A DNA stretch of 64,000 nt from Sulfurospirillum arsenophilum NBRC 109478 (GTDB lineage Bacteria; Campylobacterota; Campylobacteria; Campylobacterales; Sulfurospirillaceae), in contig NZ_BBQF01000003.1 in assembly GCF_000813345.1 (NCBI RefSeq), forward strand, positions 310,001-374,000. Reading direction: 5' to 3'. Under the pieces are notes generated by a model, which was not told the origin of the DNA, did no database searches, and saw nothing but the letters and a program-made list of their open reading frames with translations. This document shows positions 53,217 to 62,633 of the stretch, one piece after another (positions within the stretch are counted from its first letter, which is position 1; every line of letters starts with the position of its first letter). The position numbers and the translations under genes were made by a program.

Positions 53217-54160
53217 GTCAAGCGTGGGTAGATGAAATGGCAGCGCTTTGGTTTGTCAAGGCACAAGATGGAATGAGTGCTTCGGAGAAAAATACATTTG
53301 AAAAATGGTTACATGTAAATCCCGCGCACCAAAAAGCCTATACTCAATTTGAAGCGTTATGGCATGAATTGGATGGGCTTGCTCCCAGCCAAAATAGAGC
53401 CTGTCCACAAAAGCGTGTTAAGCCTTGGTGGGGTTATGCTGGTGTTGCCGCCATTGCTTTTTTTGCCATAGGTATTTTACAATGGAATGCATTCTCAACG
53501 CGTCTTGAACTAGCGCAAAATCTTGTAACACCTGTAGGGGCAATGCGAGAGTATACCCTGAGTGATGGAACAAAACTGTTTCTTGATACCGACAGCAACG
53601 TGAGTGTTGAGTACTATGCACACAAGCGTTTGGTCAAACTTCATCAAGGTCAAATAGCGTTACATGTAAGCAAAGATACAACACGACCTCTTTTTGTGGA
53701 TGCCTACAATGTTCAAGTTCGTGTAACCGGAACGATCTTTGAAGTACGTCATGTGGAAGATGAAGTGCGTGTCAGTGTGGAAGAGGGCAGTGTCGATGTC
53801 TCATCCAAACGCTCGCATGATGGCGAATTCATTAAACGAGCATCGTTATATGCCAAAGATCAGATAATCTTAGATGAACGAGGTTTTGTTCTCTCCACGC
53901 TCAAATTGCAAAATGACGCTATAGCTCCGTGGCGAAATGGACGTTTGGTTTTTGATAAAACACCGCTAGAAGATGTTTTGTTTGAATTTGAACGCTATGG
54001 CGCAAAACCAGCTTTTATTGCCTCTTCACAGCTTGCACTCATGCCACTCTCTGGTAGTTTTGAGATTGAGCGCTTTGGTAGCTTCTTAGAGTTATTGCCT
54101 AAAGTATTGCCTGTTAAAGTCACACAGGATCTTCATTCTATTGCGATTGAGAAACTGTAA
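53213..54160 (+). CDS. fecR: FecR-like anti-sigma regulator
   Basis: The protein has about 315 residues. The cytoplasmic DUF4880-like N-terminus (ALWFVKAQDGMSASEKNTFEKW) would bind the sigma factor. One helix spans about residues 78-98. The periplasmic FecR domain has LSDGTKLFLDTDSNVSV, VTGTIFEVR and EEGSVDVSS, followed by a C-terminal STN-like domain. ATG 53213 follows AAGGAGG and overlaps fecI as ATGA; the longer frame to 53174 is rejected. It carries the signal from the ligand-loaded receptor to FecI. Confidence 0.92.
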   Translation: MSQAWVDEMAALWFVKAQDGMSASEKNTFEKWLHVNPAHQKAYTQFEALWHELDGLAPSQNRACPQKRVKPWWGYAGVAAIAFFAIGILQWNAFSTRLELAQNLVTPVGAMREYTLSDGTKLFLDTDSNVSVEYYAHKRLVKLHQGQIALHVSKDTTRPLFVDAYNVQVRVTGTIFEVRHVEDEVRVSVEEGSVDVSSKRSHDGEFIKRASLYAKDQIILDERGFVLSTLKLQNDAIAPWRNGRLVFDKTPLEDVLFEFERYGAKPAFIASSQLALMPLSGSFEIERFGSFLELLPKVLPVKVTQDLHSIAIEKL

Positions 54161-54215
54161 TAGATTTCTTTCATACTCCATGAAAACATCAAAAGTGAAA
54201 AAATTTCAATCTTTT

Positions 54216-54230
54216 TGATAATGGATGTCA
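54216..54230. promoter_or_regulatory. Fur-like site upstream of the FecA-like receptor
   Basis: TGATA-ATGGA-TGTCA, one mismatch in the right half site against the pattern shared by the other iron sites. Confidence 0.4.
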
Positions 54231-54254
54231 GGTTTATGTTTTTTTCTACGTCTT
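54227..54254 (+). promoter_or_regulatory. Candidate ECF promoter of the FecA-like receptor
   Basis: GTCAGG, a 16-base spacer and CGTCTT. A CGTC-type -10 with 16-base spacing is typical of ECF sigma promoters. The -35 match is weak, so the call is tentative. Confidence 0.3.
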
Positions 54255-54262
54255 CTCTTATA

Positions 54263-54277
54263 TGAAAACAATTATCA
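54263..54277. promoter_or_regulatory. Second Fur-like site upstream of the FecA-like receptor
   Basis: TGAAA-ACAAT-TATCA, one mismatch to TGATA-N5-TATCA, just before the AGGAG ribosome site. Confidence 0.45.
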
Positions 54278-54297
54278 AATTAGGAGAAAGACCCATT

Positions 54298-56703
54298 ATG
54301 AAATTTCGTCACATCTCGATTGCCTTAGCCGCAGCCTTAGCTATCACTTCCCCTCTCTTGGCGGAGAGTTCTACCACATTACATGTAAATAGTGTCGAGC
54401 AGAGTTTAAGCACGGCACTCAATGCTTTTGCCAAAGAGGCAAAGCTTCAGCTCATTGTTGATTCAAATCTTATTGAAGGAAAAAAAGCACCTACTTTACA
54501 AGGTGAATTGAGCCTTAAAGAAGCTTTTGAAAAGCTCTTGAAAGGCTCTGGACTTGAAGCCATTATACAAGGGGACAGTGTCATGATTCAAAAGATCACG
54601 ACAGCACACAATAGCACCCTAGAAGCCATTGCAATTACCGCAAGTGCGGATGCTTCCGCTGAGGGTGTTATGCCTTCTTTTAGTGGGGGACAAGTTGCAC
54701 GTGGAGGAAAAGTAGGTATTTTGGGCAACAAAGATATTATGGAAACACCTTTTACGGTGACTTCGTATACCAATGAGTTGATCCAAAATCAACAAGCCAA
54801 CAGCGTAGGCGATGTTCTTTTAAATGATCCTTCTGTAAGAGTTGCGCGTGGGTTTGGAAACTTCCAAGAGTCATATTTTATTCGAGGCTTCATCCTGAAT
54901 TCCGATAGTGTGGCTTACAATGGACTTTACGGATTACTTCCTCGACAATACATCTCAGCAGAACTGTTTGAGCGTGTTGAGGTGCTTCGTGGAGCATCTG
55001 CATTTTTAAACGGCGCAAGCCCTGGAGGCGATGGATTAGGTGGGGCTATCAATCTGCTCCCGAAGCGTGCTCCTAACGAATCGTTAGCGCGTGTTACCGT
55101 AGGCACTGAGAATGGTGAGCAAGGTTTAGCTTCCATCGATGTGGCAGAGCGTTTTGGAGAAAATAAAAATACAGGTGTACGCATCAATGCCGCGCATAAA
55201 GAGGGTGGAACAAGTGTCGATAATGAAAATGTAGAGCTTAATCTCTTCTCTATAGGTTGGGATTATCGCAATGACAATCTTAGGCTCTCTGCCGATGTCG
55301 GGCACCAAGAACACCGCATTAAAGAGACACGTACCAATGTAACACTCTCAGGCGTCACCGTCGTTCCTGATGCACCTAGTGGAAGTAGTAACTGGGCACA
55401 ACCTTGGAGTTACTCGAACGAAACCGATACCTTTGGAAGTTTTCGTGGAGAGTATGACCTTAGCTCATCATTGACAGCATGGCTTGCCGCTGGTTTTCGT
55501 CGCAGTGAAGAGGCAAACTCATTAGCAAACCTTACTGTTACCGATGGAACAACGGGTGCAGGTTATGTCACACGTTTTGACAATACCCGCGAAGATGCTG
55601 TTAATACTGCAGAAACGGGTATTCGAGGGAAAGCGGAGACTTTAGGTGTTGGGCATGAGTGGGTTTTTTCTGCCAATTACTTTGAACTTAAGAAAAAAGC
55701 CGCTTACAAATGGGACTATTTCAATCACTACAATACCAATTTGTATAACCCAACATCGTACAGCTTGCCTGCTTGGAGTGGTGGTGGATTTAGCGGTAAT
55801 GATTTAGATGATCCAGCCCTTACCGGAAAAACGCGTCTAACCAGCTTTGCTCTAGGCGATACACTCTCTTTGATTGATAATACGCTTCTACTCACCGTAG
55901 GGGTACGTCAGCAAAAAATTGATGAGAAGGGATATGACTACAACACAGGAATACTTTCCAGCTCTTATGTGAAAGATCGCGTTAGCCCTATAACAGGGAT
56001 TGTTTATAAACTTACAAATCACTTCTCGATTTATGGAAATTATGTTGAAGGTCTGAGCCAAGGAGGTTCTGCTCCTTCAACCGCGGCTAACTATGGTGAG
56101 AGTTTATCGCCGTATGTTTCCAAACAAAAAGAGGTGGGTGTAAAGTATGATAGCGGAAGCCTCGGCGCAACACTTGCACTCTTTAGCACCACAAAACCAA
56201 GAGGTGTTGTTAATGCAAGCAATGTCTATGTTGAAGAGGGAAAAGATCGTCATGAAGGTGCTGAACTCACTGCTTATGGTGAATTGATGGAAGGGCTTCG
56301 TGTTTTAGGCGGTATTACCCTTTTAGATGCAAAACAAGTTTCAACTAACAATGTTACAACTGATGGAAAAGATGTCATAGGCGTGCCAGAAAAGCAGGTC
56401 AATGTTGGTTTTGAGTGGGATGTTCCTGGTGTTTCGGGACTGAGTTTAGATGCGCGTTTAATTGTGACAGATGAGGTGTATGCAGATGCTGCCAATACCC
56501 TTAAAGTTCCAAGCTGGGAGCGTGTTGATGTGGGCGCTCGCTACGTCACCGTTATGGATAAACACATGGTGACATGGCGTGCTCGTATCCTCAATGTTGC
56601 CGATACGAATTACTGGGCATCCAGCGGTGGATACCCCGATAACGGCTACCTTGTTCTAGGCGCTCCACGAACCTTTATGCTCAATGTTTCCGTTGACTTT
56701 TAA
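54298..56703 (+). CDS. TonB-dependent siderophore receptor with signalling (STN) domain, FecA/FpvA-like
   Basis: The protein has about 801 residues. A signal peptide (residues 1-22, ending PLLAES) precedes the STN domain at about 28-105 (LSTALNAFAKEAKLQLIVDS), which contacts FecR. The plug domain follows at about 140-260 (VGDVLLNDPSVRVARGFGNF, VEVLRGASAFLNG, GGAINLLPKRA), then a 22-strand barrel ending in Phe (FMLNVSVDF). The order and the plug motif LNGASPGGDGLGGAINL are those of ferric-siderophore receptors. ATG 54298 follows AGGAG; an in-frame ATG at 54262 lies in the Fur-like site and is rejected. Confidence 0.92.
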   Translation: MKFRHISIALAAALAITSPLLAESSTTLHVNSVEQSLSTALNAFAKEAKLQLIVDSNLIEGKKAPTLQGELSLKEAFEKLLKGSGLEAIIQGDSVMIQKITTAHNSTLEAIAITASADASAEGVMPSFSGGQVARGGKVGILGNKDIMETPFTVTSYTNELIQNQQANSVGDVLLNDPSVRVARGFGNFQESYFIRGFILNSDSVAYNGLYGLLPRQYISAELFERVEVLRGASAFLNGASPGGDGLGGAINLLPKRAPNESLARVTVGTENGEQGLASIDVAERFGENKNTGVRINAAHKEGGTSVDNENVELNLFSIGWDYRNDNLRLSADVGHQEHRIKETRTNVTLSGVTVVPDAPSGSSNWAQPWSYSNETDTFGSFRGEYDLSSSLTAWLAAGFRRSEEANSLANLTVTDGTTGAGYVTRFDNTREDAVNTAETGIRGKAETLGVGHEWVFSANYFELKKKAAYKWDYFNHYNTNLYNPTSYSLPAWSGGGFSGNDLDDPALTGKTRLTSFALGDTLSLIDNTLLLTVGVRQQKIDEKGYDYNTGILSSSYVKDRVSPITGIVYKLTNHFSIYGNYVEGLSQGGSAPSTAANYGESLSPYVSKQKEVGVKYDSGSLGATLALFSTTKPRGVVNASNVYVEEGKDRHEGAELTAYGELMEGLRVLGGITLLDAKQVSTNNVTTDGKDVIGVPEKQVNVGFEWDVPGVSGLSLDARLIVTDEVYADAANTLKVPSWERVDVGARYVTVMDKHMVTWRARILNVADTNYWASSGGYPDNGYLVLGAPRTFMLNVSVDF

Positions 56704-56720
56704 AAAAGAAACGCAATTTT

Positions 56721-57890
56721 ATGAAAGACAACAGAAGTTTGAGATGGCATAGTACTCTAGGCGTTGCGATAGGATTTTTCATCCTTGTAGCAGCGCTGAG
56801 TGGCTCTGTCATCGCGTTTTATCATAGTTTAGATGCCACGGTGAATCCATGGCAAATCAGTATACCGCTTGAGAGACAACCGAGTGACCCGCTAAGTCAT
56901 ATTGCGCAGATTGAGGCGAGCGTTGCAGGGGCAAAAGTGAGTTGGGTAAGCCTCAGCTTGAGCCATCAAAGCAGTTGGCACTATTTTTTATTTCCTAAAA
57001 ATATAGCAAAACCTATTGAGCACAATGAAGTCTATCTCGATCCTTACTCTGGAGAGATTAAAGGTATGCGTTTATGGGGAGACATCACGCAAGGATTGAC
57101 CAACGTGATTCCCTTTATTTATAAGTTGCATTACTCGCTTTATCTTGGAAGTGTTGGTGGATTAATCATGGGATTGGCCGCACTGCTTTGGCTCATTGTG
57201 CTTGTATGTGGGGTTTGGATCACCTTTCCAAAGTGGAATAGTACTTTTTTAACTCAATGGAAAAAGAGCTGGGAATGGCGTTTTAAAGGCGATGTTAGAG
57301 CTAAAAGTTATCTGTTGCATAAAACAGCAGGACTTTGGTTTTTACCTTTTTTGATTCTTTTGGCTTGGTCTTCATTTGCTTTAAATTTGCATGAACTTCA
57401 CGAGCATCTTTTAAGCTCCGTCATGACGTTTCAAACCGAATACGACCGAATAAAAGAGCTTAAAAAGCCACGCACTAAGCCAAAATTGGGGTGGATGGAA
57501 GCGAGAGAAAGAGGGCGAACTTTGATAAGTGAGCTTTCCGTTAAAGAGGGATTTGAAATTTATGAAGAGTCTTCCATTATGTACAATGCTCTTAAAGGAA
57601 TTTACATCTACAGCGTGAGAAGTTCACGTGACATTGAAATAGACCACGGTGGAACAACCGTCTATTTTGATGGTAACTCTGGAGTGCTTAAAGCTTCGTT
57701 TATTCCAACGGGAAAAGCCAGTGGAGATACCTTGACACAGTGGCTTGAAGGGCTTCATAAGGGAAGTATTTGGGGATTGCCTCATCGTATTGTTTTATCG
57801 ACATTAGGCCTACTCACAACCCTTTTTGTGCTCAGTGGATTTTACTTATGGTGGAAGCGAAGAAGTAAAGCTTCTTTGAGAATACAATAG
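56721..57890 (+). CDS. PepSY-associated membrane protein, siderophore reductase-like
   Basis: A 389-residue protein with four helices (about residues 12-35, 140-170, 200-225, 355-380). The LRWHSTLGVAIGFFILVAAL N-terminus and the LHYSLYLGSVGG, HKTAGLW and PHRIVLSTLGL segments match the PepSY_TM family. Such proteins often sit beside TonB-dependent siderophore receptors and are linked to ferric-siderophore reduction. Conserved His residues in several helices could bind haem. It follows the receptor by 17 bases and probably shares its transcript. Confidence 0.82.
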   Translation: MKDNRSLRWHSTLGVAIGFFILVAALSGSVIAFYHSLDATVNPWQISIPLERQPSDPLSHIAQIEASVAGAKVSWVSLSLSHQSSWHYFLFPKNIAKPIEHNEVYLDPYSGEIKGMRLWGDITQGLTNVIPFIYKLHYSLYLGSVGGLIMGLAALLWLIVLVCGVWITFPKWNSTFLTQWKKSWEWRFKGDVRAKSYLLHKTAGLWFLPFLILLAWSSFALNLHELHEHLLSSVMTFQTEYDRIKELKKPRTKPKLGWMEARERGRTLISELSVKEGFEIYEESSIMYNALKGIYIYSVRSSRDIEIDHGGTTVYFDGNSGVLKASFIPTGKASGDTLTQWLEGLHKGSIWGLPHRIVLSTLGLLTTLFVLSGFYLWWKRRSKASLRIQ

Positions 57891-57897
57891 GTGCTGT

Positions 57898-59811
57898 TTA
57901 CACGGTAGATTCTTTGTTAAACCGAAAGAAAAAGTGTGCGCCGTGTCTGCTTTCATAGGTGATTTCGCCTTGCAATTGGTTGATGACAATGCCCTCTATG
58001 AGTTGCATGCCAAGAGTGGTGTGCTCTTTGAGTGAAAATGCTTTTCCTAAACCTTTGCCTGTATCGTGAATTTCCAGTAAGCAGTGATGTTCTTTACATG
58101 TAAAGGTGATGTGAATTTCTCCACCTTTTTTATCAAAGGCGTGTTTGATGGCGTTGGTAACACATTCGTTAATCAAAAGCCCGCACGAGAGCGCTTGTTC
58201 AATGCCAAGTGTCATAGGTTCAATCTTTACATGTAAAACAATATGCGCCTCTTGTGTAGCGTACGTTTGGCGCATATTTTCGATGAGTCCCTCCACATAA
58301 ACATCCAACGAAATATCGATGAGATTGGTGGATTGGTAGAGTTGGCGATGCAGGAGTTCAATCGCATAGATGCGCTCTTGAAGTTCCAGTAACAGCGCTT
58401 GTGCCTCTTCCGTCTTGGCTTGATGCTCTTTGAGTTGCATGAGCGCTATGATGATGGAGAGGTTGTTTTTCACACGGTGATGAATCTCTTTTAAAAGCAC
58501 CTCTTTTTCACTGAGAAGTTGCTCCAACTCTAACGTGCGTTTAGCGACTTTGGCATCGAGTGTTTGAATGTTCTCTTGCAGTGAATCGAGCATGAGATCA
58601 AACGTTTGAGCAAGCAAGCTAATGTCATCATCGCCCGCTATGCGACTTCGCTCTTGAAGATTACCATTTTTGATGGTTTTCGCAACACTTAAGAGGCGGT
58701 CTATTTTACATGTAAAGCCTCTAAAGAGTAACCATCCCAACCCAAATGCTGAAAAAATAGCAATAAGAATGGCAGGTAAAAACTTCATAATGATCGGATC
58801 AAGATCGCGGTAAATTTCCTCTTCGTAGAGGCTTGCCGCGAAGATAAAGGGGTACTCTCTGCTTCCTTTAAAGTACCGCACCCATGTCAGAGCTGGGTAA
58901 AGCTTCCCACTGGGGTCGTCCACTTTGGGTAAAAGATGATGAATGGGCTTTCCTTCTTTTGCCGCGCTTAGGTAGTCCGATGTTTTTAGACTTCCCGTAA
59001 GGGGTTGATCGGTGGGGGAGGATTCACTAACACAGCAGGCGGTATTGAACATTTTTGCGCTCTCATCGTGGCTTTTACGAAACGTCGTATTGTGGTCACA
59101 TTGCCTTTCACTTCCATCGATCCACATCATGTAGGCAAAACCTGTACTTTCGTTTTTGATGTTTTGAAAACTCTGTTTGAGCATAGAGCCGATGGTGGCT
59201 TCAAATTCACTGCGGCTTTTTAAAAACTCTTGCGTGTGGCAGAAGAGGGCAATGTTATAGTTGCTTTGAGGCACGGCTTTTAAGTAGAGGTACTCTTTAT
59301 CGCTTGCGGGACAGATGTTGATGCGCTGTGTTTTATCGTACACGCTCCATTGCTCATACTGAGGGAAGAGGGTTGAAAAAAACGGTGTGGCGCTATCTAA
59401 AAGCCCTTTTGTACCGTAAATGACTTGATTGTTTTGCATCAAAAGGGCATTACATGTAAAGTTTGAAAAGTGTTTTTCTAACAGTGTAATGAGCGTTTGC
59501 TTCTCTTTGTTAGGGTGTTCTCTGTACGCGTCTAAAAGCTCGTGCAGTCTGTTTTGCATCTCTAAATTCATCTTTTCCCAATACGAGGCGTTGTAAAGAG
59601 AGTTGACATGAATGGTGAGCAAAACTTGATTTTCCATGTTGGATAGAAGTCTATCAATGGTATCGGTTTCGCTCTGCAAACGTTCATTTTGCCATGTGGG
59701 AATAACAATTGACATCATCACCACAAGGATACACAGCACAATGGCACTCAAAGAGAGTGCAAATTTTGCTGAGAGTGAGAGGGTGCGGAAGATACTTTGG
59801 TATTTAGACAT
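57898..59811 (-). CDS. HisKA_2-type sensor histidine kinase with HAMP
   Basis: A 637-residue kinase. Helix 1 lies at about residues 15-38, and a large periplasmic domain runs to about 340 with a Cys-rich stretch (FNTACCVSES, ERQCDHN, INICPASD, NFTCNA). Helix 2 lies near 345-365 and HAMP to about 420. The phosphoacceptor domain is of the HisKA_2 type (LLKEIHHRVKNNLSIIIALM), with an HATPase that has LLINECVTNAIKHAF. This class is usual for light-, redox- or metabolite-responsive kinases. It overlaps its regulator gene by eight bases. Several periplasmic Cys suggest redox or metal sensing. Confidence 0.87.
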   Translation of the reverse strand: MSKYQSIFRTLSLSAKFALSLSAIVLCILVVMMSIVIPTWQNERLQSETDTIDRLLSNMENQVLLTIHVNSLYNASYWEKMNLEMQNRLHELLDAYREHPNKEKQTLITLLEKHFSNFTCNALLMQNNQVIYGTKGLLDSATPFFSTLFPQYEQWSVYDKTQRINICPASDKEYLYLKAVPQSNYNIALFCHTQEFLKSRSEFEATIGSMLKQSFQNIKNESTGFAYMMWIDGSERQCDHNTTFRKSHDESAKMFNTACCVSESSPTDQPLTGSLKTSDYLSAAKEGKPIHHLLPKVDDPSGKLYPALTWVRYFKGSREYPFIFAASLYEEEIYRDLDPIIMKFLPAILIAIFSAFGLGWLLFRGFTCKIDRLLSVAKTIKNGNLQERSRIAGDDDISLLAQTFDLMLDSLQENIQTLDAKVAKRTLELEQLLSEKEVLLKEIHHRVKNNLSIIIALMQLKEHQAKTEEAQALLLELQERIYAIELLHRQLYQSTNLIDISLDVYVEGLIENMRQTYATQEAHIVLHVKIEPMTLGIEQALSCGLLINECVTNAIKHAFDKKGGEIHITFTCKEHHCLLEIHDTGKGLGKAFSLKEHTTLGMQLIEGIVINQLQGEITYESRHGAHFFFRFNKESTV

Positions 59812-60511
59812 TCAAACGATACCCTGCCTCAAAAATATTTTCCAATAAAGGCGCATCTATTTTTTGACGAAGCCGATACACAAGGTTTCTAAGCTTCGAG
59901 AGATCGTTGTACTCTTCTCTCCAGATGTAGGCGCTGATATGCTCAAAACTGACCGTATTTCCAGCGGATTCGCTTAAAATTTGGAAGAGTTTGATCTCAT
60001 TTCCTGTGAGTTTGACACTTTCATTTTTATAGGTAAGCACACCACTGGTACGATCAAACCTATACCCGCAAGGTAGATCGATGTGAGGGGTTGTGGTGCG
60101 AGTCAGTTCTAACGTGGGGTGAAAGTAGGAGTGTTTATACCATGCCGCTTGGAGTGTTGCTTTAAGATCATTAGGGCGAAAAGGTTTAGAGAGATAACCA
60201 TAAGGTTCTGACTCCATCGCCATTTTAAGCGTGGTGTTATCGCAATACGATGTGAGATAAACAATAGGTATACGGTGGTTTTGCCAGATGTAACGCCCCG
60301 CATCCGTTCCACTTTTTTCGCCTTTTAGATGGATGTCTAACAGTACCATGTCAGGTAAGTGCGTATCCACATGCCGCATCGCATCATCAGCGGTTACTTC
60401 AACTCCACTGATGGCATAGCCAAATTTTTGCAGATTCATTTTGAGTTGCAATGCTAAAATAGTTTCATCTTCGACAACTAAAATTTTAATATCTTCATTT
60501 TTTTTACGCAT
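59804..60511 (-). CDS. Response regulator with winged-helix DNA-binding domain
   Basis: A 235-residue protein. The receiver has acidic VEDE, Asp59 in MVLLDIHLKGEKSGTDAG, YLTSYCD and LSKPF, and resembles receivers paired with HWE/HisKA_2 kinases. The C-terminal domain (about 140-235: LTGNEIKLFQILSE, LRNLVYRLRQKI, EAGYRLNV) is an OmpR-type winged helix, an unusual partner for that receiver class. It is transcribed divergently from the receptor gene at 60.6 kb, so that receptor is a likely target. Confidence 0.87.
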   Translation of the reverse strand: MRKKNEDIKILVVEDETILALQLKMNLQKFGYAISGVEVTADDAMRHVDTHLPDMVLLDIHLKGEKSGTDAGRYIWQNHRIPIVYLTSYCDNTTLKMAMESEPYGYLSKPFRPNDLKATLQAAWYKHSYFHPTLELTRTTTPHIDLPCGYRFDRTSGVLTYKNESVKLTGNEIKLFQILSESAGNTVSFEHISAYIWREEYNDLSKLRNLVYRLRQKIDAPLLENIFEAGYRLNV

Positions 60512-60560
60512 TTGCTCTATTTTCCTCTAAATGAGATTTTGATATGATTTCTTTTGACTA

Positions 60561-60575
60561 TGATAACAAATATCA
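60561..60575. promoter_or_regulatory. Fur-like site between regulator and receptor genes
   Basis: TGATA-ACAAA-TATCA, a perfect inverted repeat 29 bases before the receptor start codon. Confidence 0.55.
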
Positions 60576-60603
60576 TTTAAAAAGAGAATAAAGGAATCCA
60601 AAA

Positions 60604-62631
60604 ATGGCTTTTCAAAGAGGAATTAAAAAGAGTTTAGGGTTATCATTGGTCGCAACTGCCCTTTTAACCAGCGTTGTGATAGCTGATGATCAAAAACTAG
60701 AAACAGTTGAAGTGTGGGAGACTCAAGTCACCAGCTCTTCCATCAATGTCGGAAGCAGTGCGATAGAGACCAAACAAGCCGATCATCTCAGTGACCTTTT
60801 GCGTGATCTTCCCGGTGTCGATGTGGGTGGAACGCATTCGATTAATAACCGTATCAATATTCGTGGTCTCCAAGATGAAAACTTAGACATTACCCTAGAT
60901 GGTGCCAAAGTACAAAATGCCAACATGTTCCATCACATTGGAAATTTGCTGATCAACCCTGATATTTTAAAAAAAGCAGACATTCAAGTGGGCACCAACT
61001 CGGTAGTGAGTGGTAGCCTTGGTGGCTCGGTTGCATTTGAAACCAAAGATGCGAAAGATCTTTTAAGAGATGGTAAAGAGTATGGTGGTCGCGTCCAAGG
61101 CAATTACAATACCAATGACAGTTACGGTAGCTCTGTTTCCGCTTTTGGAAAAATAACCGATAAAGTCGATCTTTTACTCTACCACCATTATGTCAACAAC
61201 AGTAACTGGGAAGATGGCAATGGGCTTGAAACGTTGGGTGCTGAAGGTGACATTGGCAATACACTGATTAAATTAGGCTATGACATTAGCGATGTTCAGC
61301 GCATCGTTTTCTCCTACGACAGGCTTAAAGATGAGGGTGATTACTCTCCACGCCCTAACTTTGGTCGCGGTTACAATGAAGCACGAACAGGAAAATACAT
61401 CTTCCCAACCGAATATACCAGAGAGACGATCAGCCTGAAACATGAAATCGATCTTGGGGATGCACTTCTGCTTCAAACGACGATTTACAGTAATGAAAAT
61501 AAGCTTGAGCGCTACGAAAAGCTCAATGGTGTTACCGCTGTTCGCCCGCCTTTAAACGGTGTTGCCCAAACCGAAGGACAACTTGATGGTACGGTAGAGA
61601 CAAAAGGTATCAACATGAAAGCACAATCTACCGTACTGCTTGGTGGCGTGAATAACACCTTTACCTATGGTGGCTTGTATGATGAGCAAACCAGTAAAGT
61701 AAAATGGAAGGGTGCAAAATATGGCGATGACGAAGAAGCAAAAACAGGTGCGCTCTATGTCGAAGATGCACTCTCTTTTAGTAATGGACTAACCTTAACG
61801 CCTGGAATTCGTTATAACCATTATGAGCTTGATGGTATTTTTGCCAATATCAATGATGATGAAATGACCTATGGCTTGGCGGCTGAGTATGCTGTCAATG
61901 ACAATTTAACGTTACTAGCGAGTGCCACAACACTCTATAAAGGCGCTGAGATGGTTGATGTTTTAGCCTCCACACGAACCAGCGCACTTTCAAATTCCAA
62001 CCTCAAATCCGAAACAGGAATTAACAAAGAAGTAGGCTTTAAATACCAAGTAAAAAATACCATGGGTGTGGATGCGCTTGGTTTTAGTTTCAAATATTTT
62101 AATACAGACATTGACGATTACATCGTTTCAAACCCAAGCACAAGTGTGCTTACCAATGGCGGAGAGTTGGAGCTTCGAGGATTTGAAACCAGTGTTGGCT
62201 TCCAAAAAGGTGCTTTTAACGCGCTTATTACCTATGCACACTCAGATTCAAAATTTAAATCATCAGCTGAACCCTTGGATGAGCAACCAGGTGATAGCCT
62301 TTCTGTTGGATTGGATTATGCGTTTGCTAAAAATTTAACGCTAAGTTGGGATTCATTGTTTGCGTTTGATCTTGATGACCGTCCAGCATCCACTTCAACC
62401 ACGCGCTATTTGGAAAAAGAGTCGTATAACGTCCATGACATTGCGGTGAAGTGGAAACCGCAGAGTGTTAAAGGATTAACACTGATTGCAGGTGTTGATA
62501 ATATCTTTGATAAAACCTATGTGGCACACACCTCTATCAACACAGCTTATTATTACCTTGGTAGTTGGGCAAGTGCATCGGACTATGAGCCAGGTCGAAA
62601 CATCAAGCTCTCATTCTCATATGAATTTTAA
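60604..62631 (+). CDS. TonB-dependent outer-membrane receptor, haem/iron type
   Basis: A 675-residue protein with a signal peptide (residues 1-27, ending VVIADD). A TonB-box-like ETVEV follows, then a plug with LSDLLRDLPGVDVGGTHSIN and NIRGLQDENLDITLDGAKVQ. The barrel ends in NIKLSFSYEF. The GAKVQNANMFHHIGNLLINP stretch resembles haemoglobin/haem-type receptors, including a His pair. No STN domain is present, so it does not signal through FecR. A perfect Fur-like site precedes it. The exact ligand is unknown. Confidence 0.88.
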   Translation: MAFQRGIKKSLGLSLVATALLTSVVIADDQKLETVEVWETQVTSSSINVGSSAIETKQADHLSDLLRDLPGVDVGGTHSINNRINIRGLQDENLDITLDGAKVQNANMFHHIGNLLINPDILKKADIQVGTNSVVSGSLGGSVAFETKDAKDLLRDGKEYGGRVQGNYNTNDSYGSSVSAFGKITDKVDLLLYHHYVNNSNWEDGNGLETLGAEGDIGNTLIKLGYDISDVQRIVFSYDRLKDEGDYSPRPNFGRGYNEARTGKYIFPTEYTRETISLKHEIDLGDALLLQTTIYSNENKLERYEKLNGVTAVRPPLNGVAQTEGQLDGTVETKGINMKAQSTVLLGGVNNTFTYGGLYDEQTSKVKWKGAKYGDDEEAKTGALYVEDALSFSNGLTLTPGIRYNHYELDGIFANINDDEMTYGLAAEYAVNDNLTLLASATTLYKGAEMVDVLASTRTSALSNSNLKSETGINKEVGFKYQVKNTMGVDALGFSFKYFNTDIDDYIVSNPSTSVLTNGGELELRGFETSVGFQKGAFNALITYAHSDSKFKSSAEPLDEQPGDSLSVGLDYAFAKNLTLSWDSLFAFDLDDRPASTSTTRYLEKESYNVHDIAVKWKPQSVKGLTLIAGVDNIFDKTYVAHTSINTAYYYLGSWASASDYEPGRNIKLSFSYEF

Positions 62632-62633
62632 GC

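Noticed and set aside
54262..54264. ATG 54262 as the start of the FecA-like receptor
   Set aside because: It lies within a Fur-like site and would add 12 residues before a normal signal peptide. ATG 54298 has an AGGAG site.
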